Positions 51,585 to 60,924 of a stretch of DNA of 64,000 nt are shown in pieces. The stretch lies in contig NZ_DFUE01000018.1 of the NCBI RefSeq assembly GCF_002379585.1, positions 3,019-67,018 of the forward strand. The letters run 5' to 3'. Within the stretch, counting starts at the first letter, position 1. The number at the start of each line of letters is the position of its first letter. The stretch comes from Pseudomonas sp. UBA4194. GTDB lineage: Bacteria > Pseudomonadota > Gammaproteobacteria > Pseudomonadales > Pseudomonadaceae. The notes under the pieces are model-generated. The model did not search any database and was not told the origin of the DNA. It saw nothing but the letters and a program-made list of their open reading frames with translations. The translations under genes were made by a program, and so were the position numbers.

Positions 51585-53924
51585 TCATGGCGACGCCTGT
51601 TCGCGTTGCAGCCCACCGGCCCAAGGCGCGAGCAGGAAGCTGAAGGCCAGCCCAAGGCTCACCGACAAACCGAAGTTACTGACCGCAGGGGTGCTTGACA
51701 CGGCCAACAGGCCGAACGACAGCCAGGTTGTGGCCGCTGCGAGCAAGGTGCCCAACAGGCTCACTGCGGCGCCACCGATACGCTCGCGCATGAGGATGAC
51801 GTAGTCGACACTGATGGCGGTCACCAGCAGCAGGCCAAACAGGCTGAACAGGGTCAGCGGTTGGCCCAGCCAGCCCAGGCTGGCCAAGCTGCACAGCGCC
51901 GCCAGCAGCGGCAGGGCAACCATGCGCAGCGCGCCGCCCGTACCGAAGGGACGCAGCAGCAACAGCACGATCAGCACGCACGAGGCGAGCTTCAATTCGG
52001 CGGCGCTGAGTTGGGTGGCAGCAAACACCTGATTCAGATCGCCGAGGCGGTCCACCAGCTGGACACCGGGCAAGTCCTGGGCGACCACCCGCAGCAGGTC
52101 GGCGTTGTTCAGCCCTTGCAGACTGACCATGGACGCCACGCCGTGGCCGCTTGGCCCTAGCCAGAGTGCGCGCCAGGGTTCGCTGAGCGGGCCGAGCAAG
52201 GCGTGGTCGATGGTTTGCACTGGCAGTTGCTGCAATTGGGCCAGTTCCGCCCGCAGCGCGGCCTCGGGAACGCCCAGCGCCACCAGCGGTTGCCAGTGTT
52301 GCGGCAGCTGGCCCAGGGCCTCGCGCACCCTGGCCTGGGCCTCAGGTGTGCTCACCAGTTGGCTGAGGGCCATGTAGCCGTGCAGCTTATCCATGTCCAC
52401 CAGGGCGGACAGACGTTTGGCAAGCGCCTGATCGCGCTCCAGCAGTTGTTGTTCGTCGGTCCCCTGCACCAGAAAGAACTGACTGGTGGGCTGGTAGCCG
52501 GTGATCCGGGCGATGGCCTGGGCTTGCTCGAGCAGGGCCGGCGGTGTGCCGACCCACTGGCGGATGTCGTTCTTGACCTGCAGGTGCCACAGGCCGCCGG
52601 CGCAGAACACTGCCAGGAGCAGCAACAGCGCCGGGCCGGGCACGCGTCGCAGCAGGCGGGTGCGCAGATTCAGCAAGGCCTGGGCGACATTTAGCGGCCA
52701 TTGCGCGGGGCGCACATCGACGCCCTTGAGCAGTGCCGGCAACAGGCACACCGCACACAGGTAAGCGCCTACCAACCCGGCGGCGGAGAATACGGCGATC
52801 TGGGTCAGTGCCGGGAAGGGCGTGAAAGCCAGGGCCAGATAGCCGATGCAACTGGTGGCCAGGCTCAGGCTCAGGCCCGGCAGCGTCAGGCGCAGCGCCG
52901 GCCAGCTGTGCCAGGGCTTGAGGCTCCAGCTCTTGGACAGGTAATGCAGCGGGTAGTCCACGGCCACGCCGATCAGGCTTGCGCCCAGCACCAGGGTCAT
53001 TACGTGCATCTTGCCGAACAAGGCCACGCAGGCGACTGCGCCGAACAGCATGCCCACCAGCACCGGAACGAATGCCAGCAGCACCCGCCAGTGACGAAAT
53101 GCCATCAACAGCAGCAGTAGAATGCCGGCCGTGGCACCGCCGCCCACCCAGGTGATTTCCCGGGAGGCCTCGCGCTGGCCATTGGCGGCATACAGCAGGC
53201 CACTGGCGGCCAGCAGTTGCACATGGCCTTGCCGAGCGTGCTCACGGGCAGCGTCGAGCAGGTCTGCCACCTTGAGCGGCAGGTGCATGTCAAACGCATC
53301 ACCTGAGGTGCGAGCGCGCAGCAGCACCCAGTGGCGACCTTCGGCATTGGCCAGCAGGGCGCCAGTGGTCAGGTCCATCTCCACGGCGCCGTGCTTTGGC
53401 TGGCTGCCTTGGATGCGCCCGGTCAGGCCCAGCCAATCGTCTTGACTGGGCACCAGGCTGAAACCGGCGAAGGGGTCGAACAGGCTTTGCAGCCGTTGCT
53501 GGATGAACGCTTCGGGGTGCTCGGCCAGCAGCTGACGGTCGGCTGGCGCCAGCATGGCCAGACGGCCTTGCAACAACTGCGTGCGCAACGCCGGCAGGTC
53601 GGCCTGCAGGTTCCACTGTACCTTCTCGAACAAGCCGCTGGCCTGCCACTGCTCGCCCAGTGCTTTGGCCATGGCCACCGCGGCGTCGCGCTCCTCGCTG
53701 CCCACCAACACCAGCAGCTCCCGGTTCAGGGGTTCCTGCATGCGCTGTTCGGCACGCTGTTGCAGCGGGTCCTGAACGGCGCCGGGCACCAGTTCCATGA
53801 GGTTGGCCGACAACGGCGGCCCCGCTCGCCATTGGCAGCCAGCCAAGGCCACCACCACCAGCAGCAGGGCCAGGAACAGACGCGGTAGCAGGCGTTCACT
53901 CGGCAAGGTCGGCGCGCTCCGCAT
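51585..53924 (-). CDS. apeM: MMPL/RND-type exporter (ApeM)
   Basis: A 779-aa protein with two sets of membrane helices (TAGILLLLLMAFRHWRVLLAF..., AELKLASCVLIVLLLLRPFG...) separated by large periplasmic loops, in the RND/MMPL superfamily. It presumably extrudes the aryl polyene lipid across the inner membrane, working with the LolA-like and DUF3261 proteins. It starts inside apeL (29-base overlap). Confidence 0.87.
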   Translation of the reverse strand: MRSAPTLPSERLLPRLFLALLLVVVALAGCQWRAGPPLSANLMELVPGAVQDPLQQRAEQRMQEPLNRELLVLVGSEERDAAVAMAKALGEQWQASGLFEKVQWNLQADLPALRTQLLQGRLAMLAPADRQLLAEHPEAFIQQRLQSLFDPFAGFSLVPSQDDWLGLTGRIQGSQPKHGAVEMDLTTGALLANAEGRHWVLLRARTSGDAFDMHLPLKVADLLDAAREHARQGHVQLLAASGLLYAANGQREASREITWVGGGATAGILLLLLMAFRHWRVLLAFVPVLVGMLFGAVACVALFGKMHVMTLVLGASLIGVAVDYPLHYLSKSWSLKPWHSWPALRLTLPGLSLSLATSCIGYLALAFTPFPALTQIAVFSAAGLVGAYLCAVCLLPALLKGVDVRPAQWPLNVAQALLNLRTRLLRRVPGPALLLLLAVFCAGGLWHLQVKNDIRQWVGTPPALLEQAQAIARITGYQPTSQFFLVQGTDEQQLLERDQALAKRLSALVDMDKLHGYMALSQLVSTPEAQARVREALGQLPQHWQPLVALGVPEAALRAELAQLQQLPVQTIDHALLGPLSEPWRALWLGPSGHGVASMVSLQGLNNADLLRVVAQDLPGVQLVDRLGDLNQVFAATQLSAAELKLASCVLIVLLLLRPFGTGGALRMVALPLLAALCSLASLGWLGQPLTLFSLFGLLLVTAISVDYVILMRERIGGAAVSLLGTLLAAATTWLSFGLLAVSSTPAVSNFGLSVSLGLAFSFLLAPWAGGLQREQASP

Positions 53925-54501
53925 CGCTCAGGCTGGTAGCGCTGGTACTGGCAGGCATACGCAGCACGGTGCTGTCGCCCTGGGTTTCGGCCAGCTCGAT
54001 GCGCTGTACATAGTCACCACCGCTGATGTCGATACGGGTGAACACCTGTTTGAGCAGCAGCGAGCGCGGGGTCAGTTGCAACGTCCAGGCACCGGCATCG
54101 CCTTTGAAGTCAAGCTCGAAGTCACGAGCCAGCTCGCTGCTGTCGCCTTGCAGCACGGCGAAGAACAGGTGGTTCTGTTGAGCGCCGGCGCTCTTGCCCG
54201 GCAGCATCTGCCAACCGGTGGCGTCGCGGCGGGCAATGCCGCGCGCGCTGATGTGGTAGTCCTGTTGCAACGGGGTTTTGAGCAGCCACAAGAGGCCGTA
54301 GTCCTTGGCCAGCACGAAGCTGCCCTGGCTGACCAGCGGTTGCGGCAGGGCGCGCAGGTGTTTTTCCTGAATGAACGGACCGCGGATCACAGCAGGTTTG
54401 CTCAGTTGGGTGCTCAGGTCTTTGAGGTCGAAGGCTTGGGCCGCAGGGGCGAGCAGGGTGGCGGTGGCCAGGAAAATTTGCAGAATGTGACCGAGCTTCA
54501 T
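53896..54501 (-). CDS. apeL: LolA-like periplasmic carrier (ApeL)
   Basis: A 201-aa LolA-type protein with signal peptide KLGHILQIFLATATLLAPAAQA/FDLK and IRGPFIQEKHLRALPQPLVSQGSFVL (read in parts), the LolA N-terminal pattern. ATG 54501 follows directly on a REP and has no proper ribosome site; an alternative ATG at 54585 would overlap the apeK stop by ATGA like its neighbours, but would add 28 residues partly translated from the REP ahead of the signal peptide. Which start is used is open. Confidence 0.8.
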   Translation of the reverse strand: MKLGHILQIFLATATLLAPAAQAFDLKDLSTQLSKPAVIRGPFIQEKHLRALPQPLVSQGSFVLAKDYGLLWLLKTPLQQDYHISARGIARRDATGWQMLPGKSAGAQQNHLFFAVLQGDSSELARDFELDFKGDAGAWTLQLTPRSLLLKQVFTRIDISGGDYVQRIELAETQGDSTVLRMPASTSATSLSDAERADLAE

Positions 54502-54527
54502 TGCGGGCAGAGCCCGCTCCCACACCG
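54502..54527. repeat. REP inserted at the 5' end of apeL
   Basis: TGCGGGCAGAGCCCGCTCCCACACC, a GTGGGAGCGGG element in the only loose junction of the downstream half of the operon. Its last bases abut the apeL ATG; the standard element reads CCCGCGATG at this point, so the start codon may derive from the repeat. Confidence 0.8.
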
Positions 54528-54581
54528 ATCGGCGGAGCATGCAGTGCCCGTGCAGGCGCCACAGAATCGCTGGAACGCCCC

Positions 54582-55007
54582 TCATCCCAACACCCCCCCC
54601 ACCGCATCCACAAACACCTTGGGCGAGGCCAGTTGCATCTCGCGGCTGGCGATCTCCACCGCCACCTGCACTGAACTGCCCCGGGTCATGCGCTCACCGG
54701 TCACTGCATCGCTGATCAGGTAATGGATCTTCAACCGATTCTCCCACTCCACCAGGCTCGCACGCACTCTGAGCTTCTGGCCGAACACCGCGCCACGCAC
54801 GTAGCGCAACTGCAAGTCGATCACAGGCCACGCATAGCCGGATTCAAGCATCTGCGTGTAGTTGTGGCCGATGTGATCCAGCAGCGCGCAGCGCGCGACT
54901 TCCAGATACTTGACGTAGTGCCCGTGCCAGACCACGTTCATGCTGTCGACGTCAAAAAACGGCACCTGCATTTCGGTGTCCACATGCAACACCCCAAGGC
55001 TACGCAT
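54582..55007 (-). CDS. apeK: 4HBT-type thioesterase (ApeK)
   Basis: Hotdog thioesterase, 141 aa, YbgC/4-hydroxybenzoyl-CoA type: VPFFDVDSMNVVWHGHYVKYLEVAR with the catalytic aspartate. Likely releases acyl chains from ACP or CoA. Overlaps the ammonia-lyase gene by 8 bases. Confidence 0.87.
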   Translation of the reverse strand: MRSLGVLHVDTEMQVPFFDVDSMNVVWHGHYVKYLEVARCALLDHIGHNYTQMLESGYAWPVIDLQLRYVRGAVFGQKLRVRASLVEWENRLKIHYLISDAVTGERMTRGSSVQVAVEIASREMQLASPKVFVDAVGGVLG

Positions 55008-56538
55008 CGAACAGGCTCCAGTGCTGCTCGCCGATGCGCTTGAGGCACAGGCGCAAGTCATGTTCCAGAGCGCGGTCCTCGATGACGGGCTTGAAGTCCA
55101 TCAGCAACTGCTCGTGCATGCTTGCCAGGGCCGGCGGCAGGGGGCGAGCGTCCTTGGCCTGGCCACGCATCCATACGCCCTGGTTGGCCGCCAGCAGGGT
55201 GGCGGCGGCGACCTGCTCGGTCAGCTCAAGGCTGCGCAGGGCATCGCGCGCGGCGATGGTGCCCATGCTGACTTTGTCCTGGTTGTGGCACTCGGTGGAG
55301 CGTGAGAACACGCTGGCCGGCAGGGTGTTTTTCAACGCCTCGGCGGTCCACGCGCTGGCGCCGATCTGCACGGCCTTGAAGCCGTGGTTGAGCATGGCAC
55401 GCTCGACAGGCGCGCCGGACAGGTTGCTTGGCAAGCCATGGTTGTAGCGCACATCCACCAGCAGGGCCAGCTGCCGGTCGAGCAGGTCGGCAACGTTGCC
55501 CACCAGGTTCTTCAGGCTGTCCATGGCAAACGCGATATGCCCACCGTAGAAGTGCCCGCCGTGCAGCACGCGTTCGGCGTCGGCGTCGATGATCGGGTTG
55601 TCGTTGGCGCTGTTCAGTTCGGTTTCGATGAACCCCCGCAGCCAGCCCAGGCTGTCGGCCAGCACGCCCAGCACGTGAGGGGCACAGCGCAGTGAGTAGC
55701 GATCCTGCAGCCGATGCAGCGGCGCGGTCGGAGCGTCGATGGCCAGGTCCCGACGCAGCCAGGCGGCCACCTGCATTTGCCCAGGGTGCGGCTTGGCGGC
55801 GAACAGGCGCTCGTCGAAGTGCTCCGGGTTGCCTTGCAGGGCCACAACGTTCAGGGCCGTGATACGGGTTGCCAGCTTGAGCAGATAATCGGCACGGGCG
55901 AAGGCCAGGCAGGCCAGGCCGGTCATCACGGCAGTGCCATTCATCAGCGCCAAGGCCTCCTTTGGCCGCAGCACCAGTGGCGTCCAGCCCAACTCCCGAT
56001 GCACGTCGACGGCTTGGCGGCGCTGGCCGCGAAACATCACTTCACGCTCGCCGGACAGGGTCGCTGCGACATAGGAAAGAGGGGTCAGGTCGCCGCTGGC
56101 GCCCACCGAACCTTCTTCCGGGATCAGTGGCAGCACGTCGTGTTCGAGGAAGCCATGCAGGCGCTCGAGCAGCTCGATGCGCACCCCCGATACGCCGTGA
56201 CACAGCGACTGCAAGCGTGCCGCCAGCACGGCCCGGGTTGCCGGGGCATCCAGCAGTTTGCCCAGGCCGCAGCCGTGAAACGTATAGAGGTGGCGCGGCA
56301 GCGCCTCGACATGCTCCAGCGGCACTGCCACCACGCAGGAGTCGCCATAGCCGGTAGTCACGCCATAGATCACGCCTTCCTTGTCCAGCAACGAGTCGAG
56401 AAACCGTGCGCCCTTGGCGATGCGCTCGCGGTACGGGCCGTCACTCTGCAGCTGGCTCGACGCCTGGTGTTTGGCGACCGCCACAATGGCTTCGATGGGC
56501 AGTGCGGCCTGGCCGAACACGATCGGATCACGGGTCAT
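55000..56538 (-). CDS. Aromatic amino acid ammonia-lyase (HAL/TAL family)
   Basis: A 512-aa MIO enzyme: the prosthetic-group triad A147-S148-G149 is in GSVGASGDLTPLS, Y59 in IYGVTTGYGD. The selectivity pair (usually SH in HutH, HL in tyrosine lyases, FL in phenylalanine lyases) reads F87-H88, so the substrate cannot be assigned. In a polyene cluster it most likely makes 4-coumarate from tyrosine as starter. It sits inside the operon, overlapping the acyltransferase by 4 bases. Confidence 0.87.
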   Translation of the reverse strand: MTRDPIVFGQAALPIEAIVAVAKHQASSQLQSDGPYRERIAKGARFLDSLLDKEGVIYGVTTGYGDSCVVAVPLEHVEALPRHLYTFHGCGLGKLLDAPATRAVLAARLQSLCHGVSGVRIELLERLHGFLEHDVLPLIPEEGSVGASGDLTPLSYVAATLSGEREVMFRGQRRQAVDVHRELGWTPLVLRPKEALALMNGTAVMTGLACLAFARADYLLKLATRITALNVVALQGNPEHFDERLFAAKPHPGQMQVAAWLRRDLAIDAPTAPLHRLQDRYSLRCAPHVLGVLADSLGWLRGFIETELNSANDNPIIDADAERVLHGGHFYGGHIAFAMDSLKNLVGNVADLLDRQLALLVDVRYNHGLPSNLSGAPVERAMLNHGFKAVQIGASAWTAEALKNTLPASVFSRSTECHNQDKVSMGTIAARDALRSLELTEQVAAATLLAANQGVWMRGQAKDARPLPPALASMHEQLLMDFKPVIEDRALEHDLRLCLKRIGEQHWSLFDA

Positions 56539-57461
56539 GGGTTGTTCCAGAAAGGGTAGAAATTGAACCACTGGTGCGGTGCCTGCAGGCAGTGGTGGGC
56601 CAGGCGATCGGCATAGCGGCGCACCCACTCGGCGATCACCGCGTCGCGTTCGCCACGCTTCCACAGCACGTGGTCGGCGAAAGGCTCGAGGATCACCTGG
56701 TAGCGACCGTCGCGCTTGAGACAGAAAATCAGGTTCAGCGGGCATTTGAGCAGACCGGCCAGCAACCAGGGGCCTTGGGGGAAGGCCGCCGGCGCGCCGA
56801 GAAAATCGACCCTCACGTGTCGCCCGCCGTGCAGTGGCACGCGATCGCCGGCAATCGCCAGCCACTCGCCGCGATCCAGGCGTTCGCTCAGTTGCAGCAT
56901 CACCGCCGGGTCCAGCTCGCTGACCTGAATCAGGCGCAGGTTGGTGGCACCGGCCTCGCCGAGCAAGCGGTTGAAACGCTCGGCGTGGCGGGTATGCACC
57001 AGCACGTTCATGGTGACCTTCTCGCCCAGCTCGGCCAACGCGCGGCACACTTCCAGGTTGCCCAGGTGCGCGCCTACCAGCATTTGCCCACGTGCTCCAC
57101 GCAGTTGCCCGCGCAGGCCAGCGGGGTCGACGACCTCGATCTGTTCCAGGCGCAACTTGCCGTTCCATACATCGAGCTTGTCCAGCAGCGCATCAGCGAA
57201 GGCCATGAATTGTGCGAACACCGAGCGCTGTGTAGGCGTCAGGTCCGGCCGGGCGCTGAACCTGGCCAGGCGCTGCTGGTATTCGCGGGCGGCGTGACGC
57301 GCGCGGCGACCGAACACGAAGAAGTAGAAAACGATGCCGTGCAGGATCGGGCTGAGCACGCGACGGCCCAGCACCTTGACGCCCCAGGCTGTGAGCTTCA
57401 TCAGCCAGAAACTCCCGCGTTCCCGATGCCCGGCCCAGTGCTTGCGGTTGAGCTCGCTCAT
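56535..57461 (-). CDS. HtrB/LpxL-like acyltransferase of the APE cluster
   Basis: A 308-aa acyltransferase of the lipid A acyltransferase superfamily: GAHLGNLEVCRALAELG (the H-x-G-N-x-E-like motif) and WFNFYPFWNNP at the C-terminus. In E. coli APE clusters a glycosyltransferase and an acyltransferase are, as I recall, fused (ApeJ); here they are separate genes with an ATGA overlap. Presumably attaches the polyene to a lipid anchor. Confidence 0.83.
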   Translation of the reverse strand: MSELNRKHWAGHRERGSFWLMKLTAWGVKVLGRRVLSPILHGIVFYFFVFGRRARHAAREYQQRLARFSARPDLTPTQRSVFAQFMAFADALLDKLDVWNGKLRLEQIEVVDPAGLRGQLRGARGQMLVGAHLGNLEVCRALAELGEKVTMNVLVHTRHAERFNRLLGEAGATNLRLIQVSELDPAVMLQLSERLDRGEWLAIAGDRVPLHGGRHVRVDFLGAPAAFPQGPWLLAGLLKCPLNLIFCLKRDGRYQVILEPFADHVLWKRGERDAVIAEWVRRYADRLAHHCLQAPHQWFNFYPFWNNP

Positions 57462-58192
57462 GCCCGTGCCCTGCGCCACAGAATCACCGGCAAGCGCAGC
57501 AGCATGCCGAAGAACAGCTTGGTGTGCATTTTGGAAATCAGCGCGTTGTCGTGGAACAGGCGGAAATGCGAAAGGCCGTCGGTCGGGTAGTGCACCTTGG
57601 TCGCAAGCCAGTGCATGGGCTGATTGCGCCAGGCCAAACGCACCAGTATTTCCGGATCGAAGTCCATGCGCCGACCCAGCTTGACGCTGTCGATCAGGCT
57701 CAGGGTCACCGGCAGGGGGTACACGCGAAATCCGCACATCGAATCGGGAATGCGCAGCGACAGGCTGTTGATCCATACCCACACGTGGGTCAGGTAGCGG
57801 GCGTACAGGCGACCCTTTGGCACACTGGCGTCGTACTGCGGATAGCCGCAGATCAGCGCCTCGGGTTGCTGCCGGGAGGCTTGCACGAACAGCTTCACAT
57901 CCTGCAGGTCGTGCTGGCCGTCGGCGTCCACCTGCAGCGCATGGCTGAAACCCAGACGGCTGGCCTCGCGCAGGCCGGCCATCACCGCACCGCCTTTGCC
58001 CTGATTGCGGTCCAGGCGCACACGCCAGACCTCAGGTTGCCGGGCAAGCTGTTCGAGTACCGTAGCGCAGGCCGGGCTACTGGCGTCATCCACCAGCACG
58101 CAAGGCAGGCCAGCCTTGAGCAGCTCGGCGACCACCGCGGGTACTGCGGCTTCATGGTTGTACACCGGGATGACCGCGCAAGGCTTATGCAT
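57458..58192 (-). CDS. Family 2 glycosyltransferase of the APE cluster
   Basis: A 244-aa GT2 enzyme: CAVIPVYNHEAAVPAVV, LVDDASSPAC, QVDADGQHDLQDV with the DxD, then SMCGFRVYPLP. It would add a sugar in the anchor of the polyene lipid. ATG 58192 lies 5 bases before the apeHI stop region (8-base overlap). Separate from the acyltransferase it is often fused to. Confidence 0.85.
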   Translation of the reverse strand: MHKPCAVIPVYNHEAAVPAVVAELLKAGLPCVLVDDASSPACATVLEQLARQPEVWRVRLDRNQGKGGAVMAGLREASRLGFSHALQVDADGQHDLQDVKLFVQASRQQPEALICGYPQYDASVPKGRLYARYLTHVWVWINSLSLRIPDSMCGFRVYPLPVTLSLIDSVKLGRRMDFDPEILVRLAWRNQPMHWLATKVHYPTDGLSHFRLFHDNALISKMHTKLFFGMLLRLPVILWRRARA

Positions 58193-59849
58193 CAGCGGCC
58201 TCCAGCACGATTCGGCCGCTGGAGCAGGGAGCTTCGCCGCTGCGGAAGGCGAAGTACAGTTTACTGCGCTCGGCATCGAACCTGAGGCTCAATTGCAAGG
58301 TATCGCCGGGGCGGACCAATTGCTGGAATTTGAGCACTTCCATGCCGGCGAACCGCGGCGGCAGCTCGAGGGTCTGACGGGCCAGTTGCAACGCCCACTG
58401 TACCTGCACCACACCGGGCAGTACCGGCGCCTTGGGAAAATGACCACTGAAATGCGCCAGATCATGGGGCACGTGCAGGTGCAGCAAGTGCTCGTCACCG
58501 TTCTGCCGTTGGTCGAGCACCTGCGGTGTCTTGCTTCGCTGTGCCAGCAGCAGGGCGTCGACCTGGGCCTGGGGCAGCTTGCCCTGGGTGTTGAGCGGCA
58601 GTTGGCCGAGCAGTCGCCAGCGGCGCGGCAGGGCCAGCGCTTCGCAGTGCTGGGCCAGGTGCTGGCGCAAGCTCTGGGTCAGCGCCCGTCGGCCGTGGCC
58701 GCGCAGCGCCTGCAGCCCTTGGGCGCTGAGTACCACCAAGGCGCCCAGGCTGGCCCGGTTTTCCTGGACCACGCCCAGACGCGCTTCGTTGACCCAGGCA
58801 TGCTCGGCCAGCGCCTGTTCCAGCATCGGCAGTGAGATGCGTTTTTCTTCCAGCTTGACGATGCGGTCTACACGACCCAGCAACTGGAAGCGGCCGTCTT
58901 CGGCGAACTCAACCGCGTCCGCGCCTTGTTCCACGTGCCCGGCGGGCAGGTAAGGCGAGGCGATGCGCAGGGCGCCGTGTCCGTCCTGGCTCAGCTTGAC
59001 GTCGGCGAAGGGTTGCCACAGCGCATCGGTCTGGCGCCAGGCGATGCCGCCGGTTTCCGAGCTGCCAAGGATTTCCGTGGGGCGCTGGCCCAGCCGATGC
59101 TCCAGGCTGCGGGCCGCTTCGGCGGGCAGGGCGCCCCCGGAAGAGAACACCTTCTTCACCGCGCTCAACGCTGGCCAGTCGAGGTTCTCACCCATGCGCT
59201 TGAGCAGCGCAGGGCTGGTCACCCAGGCAAATTCGGCGTGCTCGCGGCTGGCGCGCTGCAGGTCTTCGGGGAACGGCAGTTGACGGCGCAGGAACGGACG
59301 GCCCGCGCACAGCGGCCACAACACGCGGAACAACAGGCCATAGATATGCTGGGTGGCCACGCTGCCGATCAGGCAGGCGCCGCCCAGCTCCGCGGACCAA
59401 AGGTGTTGCAGCGCCTGAACCTCGTTGGCCAGCTGGCGCAGCTGTTTGTCGATGCGTTTGGGCTCACCGCTGGAGCCGGAGGTGCACAAGCTGAGCTGGC
59501 AGCGGTCCAGGTCCAGTGCGGCAGCGAGCAAAGGCTCGCCATACAATGCCTCTATATCCTCGGTCAGCCAGTGATCGACCATGCCCGCCCAGCGCTGACG
59601 GGTCTGCACTTGCAGATCGGCGGGCAGCAATACGCTGACGCCGGCGCGCCAGGCGCCGAGCAGGGCGATGGCCAGTTGCCCGGCATCTTCCAGATAAACG
59701 GCCAGGTGCTTGATTCCGCGCTGGCGCAGACCACCGGCCAGGCGCAGAGCGTGCTCGCACAGGTGCGCGTGGTCCATCGCCGGAGCGTAGGTGACCGCCC
59801 GGCCAGGCCGGGTTTCGAGCAACAGGTGCTCAAGATTCATCCATGTCAT
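58185..59849 (-). CDS. Aryl-CoA/ACP ligase fused to a dehydratase domain (ApeH-ApeI)
   Basis: A 554-aa fusion. Residues 1-~440 are an AMP-dependent ligase (phosphate loop LSLCTSGSSGEPKRIDK; EILGSSETGGIAWR; LLGRVDRIVKLEEKRIS), which would activate the aryl starter. The last ~110 residues are a FabZ-type hotdog dehydratase (PHDLAHFSGHFPKAPVLPGV). These are apeH and apeI of other clusters joined in one frame. ATG 59849 overlaps apeG by 4 bases. Confidence 0.87.
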   Translation of the reverse strand: MTWMNLEHLLLETRPGRAVTYAPAMDHAHLCEHALRLAGGLRQRGIKHLAVYLEDAGQLAIALLGAWRAGVSVLLPADLQVQTRQRWAGMVDHWLTEDIEALYGEPLLAAALDLDRCQLSLCTSGSSGEPKRIDKQLRQLANEVQALQHLWSAELGGACLIGSVATQHIYGLLFRVLWPLCAGRPFLRRQLPFPEDLQRASREHAEFAWVTSPALLKRMGENLDWPALSAVKKVFSSGGALPAEAARSLEHRLGQRPTEILGSSETGGIAWRQTDALWQPFADVKLSQDGHGALRIASPYLPAGHVEQGADAVEFAEDGRFQLLGRVDRIVKLEEKRISLPMLEQALAEHAWVNEARLGVVQENRASLGALVVLSAQGLQALRGHGRRALTQSLRQHLAQHCEALALPRRWRLLGQLPLNTQGKLPQAQVDALLLAQRSKTPQVLDQRQNGDEHLLHLHVPHDLAHFSGHFPKAPVLPGVVQVQWALQLARQTLELPPRFAGMEVLKFQQLVRPGDTLQLSLRFDAERSKLYFAFRSGEAPCSSGRIVLEAADA

Positions 59850-60391
59850 GCGCGGCCTCTTACGCGTTGTCGAACCAGCCATTCAGCAGCGAACAGCAGG
59901 CCCATCAGTCCATAGGCGATCAAGCCGTTGTACAGCGTCCACCACGCCAAGGGTGCCCACAGGGTCAATGCAGTGGCCAGCAAACCGTTGCCCAGGAAGA
60001 ACAGGCTCCAGGCCTGGGTCACCTTGCGGGTGTAGGGGATGGCCACATCGGGCAGATCCGGCTCGGTCAGTCGGGCCAGCCGCTCGGCCACCGGCATGCC
60101 GTACAGCAGGCTGGAGCCGAACAGTGCCAGCATGAAGGTGCTGATCAGTACCGGATACCAGCGCAGCAGATGCGGGTTGTCGAGCAGCGCCAGCAGGGTA
60201 CAGAACATCATGGCCGCCAACGCCATCCACAGGCTGCCAGGTTTGCGCTCACCGGTCAGCGCTCGGGCCAGCCACAGGCTGCCCAGCAACAGGCCGAACT
60301 GCCAGGGTGCAAAGTGCTCGAGCCCCCAGTACACCGCGAAGGGGTACAGCAGGCCGGCGAACAACAGCACCAGGCCGATCAGCCGGCTCAT
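59846..60391 (-). CDS. apeG: Integral membrane protein (ApeG, COG4648-like)
   Basis: A 181-aa membrane protein with about six hydrophobic segments (LIGLVLLFAGLLYPFAVYWGL, LWMALAAMMFCTLLALL, VLISTFMLALFGSSLLYGM, AWSLFFLGNGLLATALTLWAPLAWW read in parts). The biochemical role is unknown; conserved in APE clusters. ATGA overlaps on both sides. Confidence 0.8.
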   Translation of the reverse strand: MSRLIGLVLLFAGLLYPFAVYWGLEHFAPWQFGLLLGSLWLARALTGERKPGSLWMALAAMMFCTLLALLDNPHLLRWYPVLISTFMLALFGSSLLYGMPVAERLARLTEPDLPDVAIPYTRKVTQAWSLFFLGNGLLATALTLWAPLAWWTLYNGLIAYGLMGLLFAAEWLVRQRVRGRA

Positions 60392-60642
60392 GCGGCCTGA
60401 TTGACCAAGCGATGCACCGCCTCGACCACGTCGCCCACGGTGCGCACCGACCTGAACTCTTCGGCGGCAATCTTCTTGCCGGTCTGGCGCTTGATGTGGT
60501 CGATCAGGTCGACGGCGTCGATGCTGTCGATTTCCAGATCCTGATACAGATTGGACTCCAGGCTGATCTGCGCCGGGTCCAGTTCGAACAGCTCGACCAG
60601 GGCTGCGCGCAGGGTATTGAAGATATCGTCGCGGGTTTGCAT
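60388..60642 (-). CDS. apeF: Acyl carrier protein (ApeF)
   Basis: An 84-aa ACP with phosphopantetheine serine S40 in DLEIDSIDAVDLIDHI. The N-terminus is ITRDDIFNT-like (QTRDDIFNTLRAALVELF). One of two ACPs of the cluster; they carry starter and chain. 9 bases after apeE. Confidence 0.88.
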   Translation of the reverse strand: MQTRDDIFNTLRAALVELFELDPAQISLESNLYQDLEIDSIDAVDLIDHIKRQTGKKIAAEEFRSVRTVGDVVEAVHRLVNQAA

Positions 60643-60651
60643 GGTTCGGTC

Positions 60652-60924
60652 TCAGGCTGCCTGTCTGGACGTGACGAACGCCGCGAGGCTGGCCACGTTG
60701 TTGAAATGGTTGCGCGTGTCCTTGGCGTCGGCGTCGATCTTGATGCCGTAGCGCTTCTGGATGGCCAGGCCCAGTTCCAGGGCGTCTACCGAATCCAGGC
60801 CAAGGCCTTCGCCGAACAGAGTCTGCTGGTCGCCGATGTCCTGGGCGCTGATGTCTTCAAGGCCCAGGGCATCGATGATCAGTTGCTTGATCTGCAAGTG
60901 CAGCTCAGTGTTGGGGTTGCTCAT
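60652..60924 (-). CDS. apeE: Acyl carrier protein (ApeE)
   Basis: A 90-aa ACP with S45 in GEGLGLDSVDALELGLAI. It overlaps the acyltransferase gene by 20 bases. Different enough from ApeF to suggest separate roles, e.g. starter loading versus chain extension. Confidence 0.88.
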   Translation of the reverse strand: MSNPNTELHLQIKQLIIDALGLEDISAQDIGDQQTLFGEGLGLDSVDALELGLAIQKRYGIKIDADAKDTRNHFNNVASLAAFVTSRQAA

